From: Flavobacteriaceae bacterium
GTDB lineage: Bacteria > Bacteroidota > Bacteroidia > Flavobacteriales > Flavobacteriaceae
Reading direction: 5' to 3'
NCBI GenBank assembly: GCA_014763515.1
Contig: JACXVH010000116.1
Coordinates: forward strand, 1-5,266
DNA length: 5,266 nt
In this document: one piece after another, positions 1-5,266 of the stretch
Layout: each line of letters opens with the position of its first letter
Position numbering within the stretch: the stretch's first letter is position 1
The notes under the pieces: model-generated
The model's database searches: none
What the model was told of the DNA's origin: nothing
What the model saw: only the letters and a program-made list of their open reading frames with translations
Made by a program: the position numbers and the translations under genes

Positions 1-75
1 CTCCATCGACCAATCTTTACGATACAATCTATGTGCGGCATTAAAATGTGCTTTTCTAGAAACTGTTACTTTCAT
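1..75 (-). CDS. queD: QueD / 6-pyruvoyl-tetrahydropterin synthase-like protein, N-terminal fragment (cut by window edge)
   Basis: The minus strand opens with an ATG at 75 and stays open for 25 codons to the window edge, giving MKVTVSRKAHFNAAHRLYRK followed by DWSME. The FNAAHRL segment fits the N-terminal strand of the 6-pyruvoyl-tetrahydropterin synthase/QueD family, where the first of the three zinc-binding histidines lies in an [FS]-x-A-[AS]-H motif (here H15). QueD makes 6-carboxy-5,6,7,8-tetrahydropterin from 7,8-dihydroneopterin triphosphate on the way to queuosine and other deazapurines; related enzymes make tetrahydropterins. The gene lies 50 bases downstream of idi on the same strand. 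A TAnnTTTG box in that gap suggests it can be transcribed separately. Only the start is visible, so QueD cannot be told from PTPS, and the symbol is tentative. No other ORF reads this segment. Confidence 0.72.
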   Translation of the reverse strand, partial: MKVTVSRKAHFNAAHRLYRKDWSME

Positions 76-117
76 TTTTTGAGTTTTTCTTAAATATTCC
101 GACGATGCTTAGAGTGA

Positions 118-125
118 CAAATGTA
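118..125 (-). promoter_or_regulatory. Candidate -7 promoter element for queD
   Basis: On the minus strand this octamer reads TACATTTG, a full match to the Bacteroidota sigma-A -7 element TAnnTTTG. It begins directly after the idi stop codon and lies about 42 bases upstream of the queD ATG, leaving a 5' leader of roughly 35 bases. I found no TTTG -33 element at the expected 19-21 base spacing, which would fall inside the idi coding end. Such short AT-rich matches arise by chance, so this is only a candidate. Confidence 0.3.
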
Positions 126-653
126 TTAAAATTTATGATTTTCGATATAATGATAAAATTCATCAAAAATAATTTTAAACCAAACAGTATAAACGTCAGG
201 ATTTTGCTGCATATCTTCTTTAATCGCTTCAATGCTCATCCATTTCCAATCTTCAACTTCTTCTTTGTTTATATTAGGTTCATCATTAAATTTCCCTATC
301 ATAACATGATCTAGTTCATGCTCGGTTAATCCATTATCAAAAGGTGCTTTGTAGATAAAGTGAAATAATTCTTGTAAATCAACTTCAAATCCCATTTCTT
401 CTCGTAATCTTCTTTTTCCAGCTTGAATATTAGTCTCACCCGGACGTTGATGGCTACAACAAGTGTTCGTCCATAATAAAGGCGAATGGTATTTTGATTT
501 GGCTCTTTGTTGCAACATGATTTCGTTATTATCATTTAAAATAAAAACCGAAAACGCTCTGTGTAATAAGGCTTGCTCATGAGCGGCAATTTTTTCCATT
601 AAACCTATAGGTTCATCATTTGTATCTACTAAAATTACTTTTTCTTTAGACAT
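126..653 (-). CDS. idi: Isopentenyl-diphosphate delta-isomerase, type I (Nudix fold)
   Basis: This 175-residue cytosolic enzyme interconverts isopentenyl and dimethylallyl diphosphate, the two C5 units for quinones, carotenoids and undecaprenyl phosphate. Family features are visible in order: H25 and H31 (AHEQALLHRAF), equivalent to the metal-binding histidines of the E. coli enzyme; WTNTCCSH at 61-68, with C66 aligned to the catalytic cysteine (E. coli C67) and H68 to another metal ligand; a degenerate Nudix-like stretch from G72 to about F89 (GET...RRLREEMGF); and TEHELDHV at 110-117, with E111 and E113 matching the catalytic/metal-binding glutamates E114 and E116. Length is normal for type I. 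A cysteine at 65 stands beside the catalytic one. The ATG at 653 gives the expected family N-terminus. The gene diverges from the antiporter operon and precedes queD by 50 bases. All expected active-site residues are present, so it should be functional. Confidence 0.95.
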   Translation of the reverse strand: MSKEKVILVDTNDEPIGLMEKIAAHEQALLHRAFSVFILNDNNEIMLQQRAKSKYHSPLLWTNTCCSHQRPGETNIQAGKRRLREEMGFEVDLQELFHFIYKAPFDNGLTEHELDHVMIGKFNDEPNINKEEVEDWKWMSIEAIKEDMQQNPDVYTVWFKIIFDEFYHYIENHKF

Positions 654-676
654 AGCACTTTTTATACATTGGATGA

Positions 677-684
677 CAAATTTA
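677..684 (-). promoter_or_regulatory. Candidate -7 promoter element for idi
   Basis: The minus strand reads TAAATTTG here, matching the Bacteroidota -7 element TAnnTTTG. It lies 23 bases upstream of the idi ATG, so the leader would be about 15-20 bases. It is followed by TCA, as is the queD box (both read ATTTGTCA or close to it). No clear TTTG -33 element is present at the normal spacing. The inverted repeat at 712-731 lies 27-47 bases upstream of the box, about where an upstream regulator or the -33 contact would be. Confidence 0.35.
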
Positions 685-711
685 GTAATATTAAACTAAT
701 TATTTTCTATT

Positions 712-731
712 AAAACTTTAACTAAAGTTTT
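712..731. repeat. Perfect 9-bp inverted repeat in the divergent promoter region (operator-like)
   Basis: The arms AAAACTTTA (712-720) and TAAAGTTTT (723-731) are exact reverse complements separated by AC. Allowing one unpaired T at 732 extends the dyad to 11 bp (710-734). The two-base centre and the lack of a T-tract argue against a terminator; a binding site for a dimeric regulator is more natural. It lies between the divergent idi and antiporter genes, closer to the idi promoter candidate. AT-rich intergenic DNA produces such dyads by chance fairly easily, and no regulator gene is visible in the window. Confidence 0.4.
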
Positions 732-779
732 TAACACTCTTAAATTTATCATAATTATTGATGTCGCTGCTTAATTTAG

Positions 780-810
780 CTTGTAGCTTCTAGAAGTATT
801 GAGTAATTTG
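780..810 (+). promoter_or_regulatory. Weak candidate promoter for the antiporter-nnr operon
   Basis: CTTG at 780-783, then 20 bases, then TAATTTG at 804-810, resembles the Bacteroidota TTTG-N19-21-TAnnTTTG promoter. The -33 box has one mismatch and the -7 box is one base short. Initiation would fall around 815, leaving a very short leader to the ATG at 829. If correct, it excludes the in-frame TTG at 799 as the translation start. Confidence 0.22.
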
Positions 811-828
811 CAGAACAAAAGAATGCCT

Positions 829-2790
829 ATGAAATTATTTTTATTATCACAAACTGCAATTCACTTACCTAGTTTAATTACTGATTTAGGTTTAATCTTA
901 ATTACGGCTAGTATTGCTGTTTTAATTTTCAAAAAATTAAAGCAACCTTTAGTTTTAGGATATTTAGTTGCAGGATTCTTAGCTGGTAATAATTTTAATT
1001 TTTTTCCTACAGTTACAGAAAGTAACGATGTTACTATTTGGGCGGAAATTGGTGTTATCTTTCTGCTTTTTAGTCTCGGATTAGAATTTAGTTTTAAGAA
1101 ATTAACGAAAGTAGGCGGAACTGCTTCAATTACAGCACTTACTCAAATATTTACAATGCTGGCACTTGGCTACACGGTTGGACAAGTCTTAAATTGGTCA
1201 AATATGGATAGTATTTTTCTTGGAGTAATATTATCGATATCATCTACAACAATTATTTTAAAAGCTTTCGAAGAACTAGGTGTTAAAACTCAAAAGTTTG
1301 CCGGAAATGTTATCGGTTCACTTATTGTTCAAGACATTGTTGCCATACTTCTTATGTTTTTGTTGTCAACTATTGCTGTAAGTAGTCAATTTTCGGGTAG
1401 CGAATTAATTTTTGCGTTCGTAAAATTATTTTTCTTTTTAATTCTATGGTTTGTTTTAGGTATTTTCTTTATTCCAACATTTTTAAAGAAATCGAAAAAA
1501 ATTCTAACCGATGAAATGCTATTAATCATTTCGATTGCTTTGTGCTTGTTAATGGTAATTTTTGCTGCAAATGCAGGTTTTTCTCCAGGATTAGGAGCTT
1601 TTATTATGGGTTCAATTATTGCTAAAACCAATCAATCGGAACATATTGAAAAACTTATAAAACCCGTAAAAGATCTTTTTGGAGCTATATTTTTTGTATC
1701 TGTTGGTATGCTAATTGATCCTGATACATTGGTTACCTATTCGATTCCTGTTTTAATTTTAACGGTTGTTACCATTTTTGGTCAATCGATAAGTTCAACA
1801 ATTGGTTCCTTACTTTCTGGCCAACCTTTAAAACAATCAATACAAGCAGGTATGAGTTTATCTCAAATTGGTGAGTTTTCTTTTATTATTGCGACATTAG
1901 GAATGTCTCTAAATGTAACCCAAGATTTTCTTTATGCAGTAGTTGTTGCGGTTTCTGCCATAACAACATTTACCACTCCATACATGATAAAATCGGCAAG
2001 TCAGTTTGCAAATTTTGTAGAAAGTAAATTACCAAAACGATGTATTAAAAAAATTGAACGCTATAGTGCGAATACACAAGCTATAAAACCTACAAGTGTT
2101 TGGAAATCTTATATTACCGATTATATTAAACAAGTAATTATTAATGGTGTTATCTCAATTGCTATAATTATTCTATCTAAAAAATTATTATTACCAATAG
2201 TTTCCGAAAAAATGTTTGGCAAGTTTCTAACTGCAGCCATTGCGTTATTAGTTTTATTACCATTTTTATGGGCAATTTCTTTAAAAAGAATTAATAAAGA
2301 AGCAGTTCAAGAATTAATTAAAAAAAGAAAATACAGAGGTCCTATAATTATGATGTTTATTGCTAGAATACTATTTTCAGTAATATTAATAGGATTTATG
2401 CTTAATAACATAATCTCACCATTATTCGGATTATTGATGTTTGTTTTGTGTATTGTGACTTATGTGATATTTACAAAAAAAATAAATGGCTTCTATTATA
2501 AATTAGAAAGTCATTTTTTAAGTAACTTTAATGAAAATAATCCGGAAGATGTAAAAGCAAAACGACAAAATTTAACTCCTTGGGATGGACATATTGCAGA
2601 ATTTTCGATTCCTGAGAATTCTGAAATTGTAGGAAAAAAATTAAAAGAATTAAAACTGAGAAAACAATTTGGAATCAATATTGCCTTTATTAAACGTGGT
2701 GAAAAAACAATAAATATTCCTCAAAAATCTGAAATAATTTATCCAAATGACATTCTTAATGTTATTGGAACAGGATATACAAGTAAATGA
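829..2790 (+). CDS. Kef-type (CPA2) monovalent cation:proton antiporter with first RCK_C domain; frame broken near 2773
   Basis: This inner-membrane antiporter probably exchanges K+ or Na+ for H+. Numbering is from ATG 829. Residues about 15-390 form the CPA2 Na_H_Exchanger core, with a Q168-D169 pair in LIVQDIVAI (the QD pair of Kef-type exchangers), a Kef-like regulatory loop around H272-E274 leading into FFVSVGMLIDP, and SQIGEFSF at 345-352. A second hydrophobic block follows, with segments near 436-458, 466-486 and 505-551. Residues 592-648 form a TrkA_C/RCK_C domain ending NVIGT. There is no Rossmann-type RCK_N domain, unlike E. coli KefB/KefC. After T648 the frame gives GYTSK and a TGA, while the expected continuation DIQVNEFKDYI is one base out of phase. 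The repaired protein would have 742 residues. The open frame reaches back to TTG 799, but ATG 829 has an A-rich AAAAGA six bases upstream and fits the family N-terminus; ATG 823 is also possible. The transported ion cannot be fixed from sequence. Confidence 0.88.
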   Translation: MKLFLLSQTAIHLPSLITDLGLILITASIAVLIFKKLKQPLVLGYLVAGFLAGNNFNFFPTVTESNDVTIWAEIGVIFLLFSLGLEFSFKKLTKVGGTASITALTQIFTMLALGYTVGQVLNWSNMDSIFLGVILSISSTTIILKAFEELGVKTQKFAGNVIGSLIVQDIVAILLMFLLSTIAVSSQFSGSELIFAFVKLFFFLILWFVLGIFFIPTFLKKSKKILTDEMLLIISIALCLLMVIFAANAGFSPGLGAFIMGSIIAKTNQSEHIEKLIKPVKDLFGAIFFVSVGMLIDPDTLVTYSIPVLILTVVTIFGQSISSTIGSLLSGQPLKQSIQAGMSLSQIGEFSFIIATLGMSLNVTQDFLYAVVVAVSAITTFTTPYMIKSASQFANFVESKLPKRCIKKIERYSANTQAIKPTSVWKSYITDYIKQVIINGVISIAIIILSKKLLLPIVSEKMFGKFLTAAIALLVLLPFLWAISLKRINKEAVQELIKKRKYRGPIIMMFIARILFSVILIGFMLNNIISPLFGLLMFVLCIVTYVIFTKKINGFYYKLESHFLSNFNENNPEDVKAKRQNLTPWDGHIAEFSIPENSEIVGKKLKELKLRKQFGINIAFIKRGEKTINIPQKSEIIYPNDILNVIGTGYTSK

Positions 2791-3058
2791 ATTTAAAGAT
2801 TACATTCAAAGTAATTTTAATAATGAAGAAACTTCTAACATGGAAATAGTTTTGTGGAAATTAGAAATGAAAAAGCAAGACTTTATTGGTAAAACTATAA
2901 GAGAATCAAACATTCGAGAAATTACTAACGAAATTGTTGTAGGTATTGAAAAATCGGGAAGACGCATTTTAAATCCCGAATCAAACTGCATCTTAGAAGA
3001 GCGAGATATTTTATGGATTGTAGGAAATAAAGACAAAATAAAATCATTTATAGAGTAA
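2747..3058 (+). CDS. C-terminal continuation of the antiporter: second RCK_C (TrkA_C) domain in the shifted frame
   Basis: This frame holds the missing C-terminus of the preceding antiporter. From D at 2774 it reads DIQVNEFKDYIQ, the linker expected after the first RCK_C domain. A second TrkA_C-like domain then runs from MEIVLWKLE to the end: DFIGKTIRESNI, a GIEKSGRR turn, and ERDILWIVGNKDKIKSF, the usual closing strand and helix of RCK_C. RCK_C domains regulate K+ channels and transporters, and some bind cyclic di-AMP; no ligand can be assigned here. The first in-frame ATG is 2747, overlapping the upstream frame by 44 bases and giving residues that are not family-like. ATG 2840 would start exactly at the second domain and is a better independent start. 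Skipping one base at 2773/2774 fuses it to the upstream frame. Its stop shares one base with the nnr ATG. More likely part of a disrupted gene than a separate gene. Confidence 0.7.
   Translation: MTFLMLLEQDIQVNEFKDYIQSNFNNEETSNMEIVLWKLEMKKQDFIGKTIRESNIREITNEIVVGIEKSGRRILNPESNCILEERDILWIVGNKDKIKSFIE
2773..2774 (+). other. Frame break (one extra base) between the two RCK_C domains
   Basis: Reading GGA ACA then dropping one G of the GG at 2773-2774 gives GAT ATA CAA GTA AAT GAA, so NVIGT continues as DIQVNEF. Without the drop, the frame stops at 2788-2790. The change needed is +1 (one surplus base). The site is not a long homopolymer and does not resemble a known -1 slippery heptamer or the prfB type of +1 shift. 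A sequencing or assembly error, or a true insertion mutation, is therefore the simplest explanation. Confidence 0.75.
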
Positions 3059-4563
3059 TGAAAATATTAACTGCACAACAATTAAAAGAAGTTGACCAAG
3101 TAACCACCGAAGTACAAAGTATTAGTTCGCTTGAATTAATGGAAAAAGCTTCTGGTGCTTGTGCCGAATGGATATTTAAAAACTACAATAACAAACATGC
3201 GTTCTATGTTTTTTGTGGTCCGGGAAACAATGGCGGAGATGGCTTAGTTATTGCTAGAATTTTAAAATCGAGATTATATAATGTTACTGTTTTTATTACC
3301 TCGAACATTGCTTATTCCGATGATTTTGAACAAAACTTTGAACTCTGGCAAAGAGTTTCAGGTAAGACTATTTCTATAAACAATGAGGATGACTTTCCTG
3401 ATTTAAGCGATGAAAAAATTATCATCATTGATGCACTTTTTGGTTCGGGAATAAACCGACCTATTAAAGGCATTGCTGCAGATTTAATTCATTACATAAA
3501 TGCTGCAAAAAAAGAGGTTATTTCTATTGATATTCCCTCTGGACTCTATGTTGACAATAATGCGACGAATCTACACAATGCCATCATAAAATCATCGCAC
3601 ACTTTAACTTTAGAATTACCAAAACTTTCTTTAATTCTTCCCGAAAACAGAGAATTCAGTGGGGAAATGCATATTATTACAATTGGTCTTGATAAAAAAG
3701 CAATAGAAAAACAAGAATCGAAATATGAATGGATTACTGAAGAATATTTTAAAGATTTTTTAAAAAAACGCAATAGATTTAGTCATAAAGGAAACTTTGG
3801 TCATGTAAAAATTGTTGCAGGAAGTAAAGGAAAAATTGGCGCTGCTATTTTAGCCTCAAAAGCAAGTTTAAGAATTGGAGCCGGCTTAGTTACTGCCGAA
3901 ATTCCAAGTTGTGGTTATGATGCCATGCAAAGTTCAATTCCAGAAGTGATGGTTGTTACCAATGGTAAAAATTTCATAAAAACAAGAATAGACCTCAACA
4001 ATCATTTTATTGGTATTGGTCCTGGATTAGATACTAATGAGGAAACCAAAACCGAAATTTTGAGACTAATTACTAGAACAAACGACCCATTAGTTATTGA
4101 TGCTGATGCCTTAAATATTTTAGCAGAGAATAAAGAATATTGGGATAAAATTCCAATGTATAGTGTCTTAACTCCACATCCTAAAGAATGGTCAAGATGG
4201 ATTGGAAATTGGAACAATGATTTTGAAAAACTAGAACGCACTTTAAAATTTGCTAAACAATATTGTTTATATATTGTTATAAAAGGCGCTTACACAGTCA
4301 CTATAACTCCAAAAGGAAATTTATTTTTTAATAGTTCTGGAAATCCTGGTATGGCAACTGCTGGTAGTGGCGATGTGTTAACAGGAATCATTACAGGGTT
4401 ACTTTCTCAAGGATATACATCAGGTAAAGCTAGTGTACTAGGCATTTACCTTCATGGTTTAGCGGGCGATATTGCTGAAAAAGAAAAAGGCGAATTTAGC
4501 TTAATAGCTTCCGATATTATTGAAAATATTGGCAATGCTTATGAAACGCTTATGAACCAATAG
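3058..4563 (+). CDS. nnr: Bifunctional NAD(P)H-hydrate epimerase / ADP-dependent NAD(P)H-hydrate dehydratase
   Basis: This cytosolic repair enzyme (YjeF family, 501 residues, normal for the fusion) restores NAD(P)H damaged by hydration. The N-terminal epimerase domain (about 1-215) interconverts the R and S hydrates; it shows GPGNNGGDG at 54-62, DALFGSG at 125-131 and SIDIPSG at 156-162. The C-terminal ribokinase-like domain (about 230-495) dehydrates the S form, in bacteria using ADP; it shows HKGNFGHV followed by GSKGKIGAA, GIGPGLD at 319-325, VIDADALN at 346-353, TPHPKE at 372-377, VIKGA at 407-411 and GNPGMATAGSGDVLTG at 428-443, with D439 as the expected catalytic base. No key residue is missing. 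The ATG shares one base with the antiporter stop (TAATG), indicating translational coupling and one operon. No strong ribosome-binding site precedes it, consistent with re-initiation. The 3' end overlaps the convergent neighbour by 14 bases. Confidence 0.96.
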   Translation: MKILTAQQLKEVDQVTTEVQSISSLELMEKASGACAEWIFKNYNNKHAFYVFCGPGNNGGDGLVIARILKSRLYNVTVFITSNIAYSDDFEQNFELWQRVSGKTISINNEDDFPDLSDEKIIIIDALFGSGINRPIKGIAADLIHYINAAKKEVISIDIPSGLYVDNNATNLHNAIIKSSHTLTLELPKLSLILPENREFSGEMHIITIGLDKKAIEKQESKYEWITEEYFKDFLKKRNRFSHKGNFGHVKIVAGSKGKIGAAILASKASLRIGAGLVTAEIPSCGYDAMQSSIPEVMVVTNGKNFIKTRIDLNNHFIGIGPGLDTNEETKTEILRLITRTNDPLVIDADALNILAENKEYWDKIPMYSVLTPHPKEWSRWIGNWNNDFEKLERTLKFAKQYCLYIVIKGAYTVTITPKGNLFFNSSGNPGMATAGSGDVLTGIITGLLSQGYTSGKASVLGIYLHGLAGDIAEKEKGEFSLIASDIIENIGNAYETLMNQ

Positions 4564-5266
4564 CTTCTGCAATTTTTAATGCACATTTTTCACCATCAAT
4601 TGCTGCAGAAATTATTCCGCCTGCATAACCTGCACCTTCTCCACATGGATACAAACCTTTAATTTGAGTATGCTCTAATGAAATAGGATCTCGAGGAATA
4701 CGAACCGGTGAAGATGTTCTGCTCTCAGGAGCATGTAAAATAGCTTCATTTGTAAAATATCCTTTCATACTTTTTCCAAATTCTTGAAAACCTTGTCTCA
4801 TGGTTTGAGTTAAGAAACCTGGAAAAACTTCACCTAATTCTACCGAAGTTGTTCCTGGCACATAAGATGTTTTAGGAATCTCAGTCGAAACTTTATTTTG
4901 AGAAAAATCGACCATTCGTTGCGCTGGGACTTGCTGGGTTTTCCCTGCTAATCGCCAAGCTCTTTGCTCGATGTCTTTTTGAAATTCCATTCCTGCTAGC
5001 GGACCAAACTTAGCAAATGGTTTAAAATCTTCTAAACGCAATTCGACAACGATTCCTGAATTTGCAGTTGCTTGATCTCGTTTTGATGGCGACCAACCAT
5101 TCGTTACAACTTCACCTTCTGCTGTAGCACAAGGTGCAATAACTCCACCTGGACACATGCAAAAAGAGTACATACCTCTGCCATTTACTTGCTTTACTAT
5201 AGAATATGGAGCTGGTGGTAAATAATCACCTCTGAAATCACAAGAATATTGAATTGTGTCAATTAA
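4550..5266 (-). CDS. FAD-dependent dehydrogenase (COG2509-like NAD(P)/FAD oxidoreductase), C-terminal part
   Basis: The minus-strand frame is open from the window edge at 5266 to TAA at 4550-4552, giving 238 residues of the C-terminal part. The ATG at 5171-5173 is internal, because the frame upstream of it reads family-like sequence (YSCDFRGDYLPPAPYS, then VNGRG). Numbered from the window edge, visible motifs are YSFCMCPGG at 33-41, a C-x-C motif typical of this family; NGWSPSKRD soon after; and GLYPCGEGAGYAGGI at 204-218, the glycine-rich C-terminal segment that closes over FAD, followed by SAAIDGEKCA. The N-terminal Rossmann FAD motif should lie outside the window; family members are usually a little over 500 residues. 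These proteins are annotated as uncharacterised FAD-dependent dehydrogenases, and the substrate is not known to me. The gene is convergent with nnr, overlapping its last 14 bases, with no terminator between them. Confidence 0.88.
   Translation of the reverse strand, partial: LIDTIQYSCDFRGDYLPPAPYSIVKQVNGRGMYSFCMCPGGVIAPCATAEGEVVTNGWSPSKRDQATANSGIVVELRLEDFKPFAKFGPLAGMEFQKDIEQRAWRLAGKTQQVPAQRMVDFSQNKVSTEIPKTSYVPGTTSVELGEVFPGFLTQTMRQGFQEFGKSMKGYFTNEAILHAPESRTSSPVRIPRDPISLEHTQIKGLYPCGEGAGYAGGIISAAIDGEKCALKIAEAIGS

Noticed and set aside
105..314. Plus-strand 69-codon ORF opposite the idi 3' end
   Set aside because: It is antisense to the well-supported idi gene; its Phe/Ile/Asn-rich product is what AT-rich antisense sequence gives.
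326..535. Minus-strand 69-codon ORF inside idi in another frame
   Set aside because: Shadow of idi with no recognisable protein features.
787..796. 10-bp palindrome CTTCTAGAAG and adjacent repeated TAGCTT (777-782, 784-789) before the antiporter
   Set aside because: Too short and too easily produced by chance to call an operator; it overlaps the spacer of a weak promoter candidate and nothing else supports it.
799..828. N-terminal extension of the antiporter starting at TTG 799
   Set aside because: The added residues (MSNLQNKRMP) are not family-like, TTG starts are rare in this group, and ATG 829 has a better placed A-rich upstream stretch. An ATG at 823 remains possible.
1386..1631. Minus-strand 81-codon ORF opposite the antiporter core
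   Set aside because: Antisense shadow of conserved transmembrane coding sequence.
2773..2790. Programmed ribosomal frameshift at the antiporter frame break
   Set aside because: No slippery heptamer, no in-frame stop directly at the shift site as in prfB, and no obvious stimulatory hairpin. An extra base by error or mutation is simpler, though relatives should be checked.
2806..3036. Minus-strand 76-codon ORF opposite the second RCK_C domain
   Set aside because: The plus strand encodes a recognisable RCK_C domain here; the antisense frame resembles no family.
3546..4241. Two minus-strand ORFs (3546-3773 and 4002-4241) opposite nnr
   Set aside because: Both lie fully inside the intact nnr coding region, antisense, without family-like sequence.

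Overview
The window is about 5.3 kb of AT-rich DNA that looks like ordinary chromosome of a member of the Bacteroidota, most likely a flavobacterium. Reasons: strong A/T third-position bias, no classical Shine-Dalgarno sites but A-rich stretches before start codons, matches to the Bacteroidota -7 promoter element TAnnTTTG, and protein families typical of that group. This is inference; no rRNA or other taxonomic marker is present. I see no tRNA, rRNA, IS element, CRISPR array, phage gene or recognisable defence system.

Layout, left to right. (1) 1-75, minus: first 25 codons of a QueD/6-pyruvoyl-tetrahydropterin-synthase-like enzyme, cut by the window edge. (2) 126-653, minus: complete type I isopentenyl-diphosphate isomerase (idi). 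(3) 654-828: divergent intergenic region with a candidate -7 box for idi, a 9-bp perfect inverted repeat and a weak candidate promoter for the rightward genes. (4) 829-3058, plus: a Kef-type (CPA2) monovalent cation:proton antiporter with two C-terminal TrkA_C/RCK_C domains. Its frame is broken once at about 2773, exactly between the two RCK_C domains, so it is readable only as two overlapping frames. (5) 3058-4563, plus: bifunctional NAD(P)H-hydrate epimerase/dehydratase (nnr), whose ATG shares one base with the antiporter stop codon (TAATG). (6) 4550-5266, minus: C-terminal 238 residues of a COG2509-like FAD-dependent dehydrogenase, convergent with nnr and overlapping it by 14 bases.

The antiporter and nnr look like a translationally coupled two-gene operon: ion and pH homeostasis together with repair of damaged NAD(P)H. 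The leftward pair idi and queD serves isoprenoid and pterin/deazapurine metabolism; each gene has its own candidate promoter box. Most of the content is housekeeping. The item most worth checking is the single-base frame break in the antiporter: a sequencing error, a real mutation, or a natural split that frees a separate RCK_C polypeptide. I did not find a convincing undescribed system.
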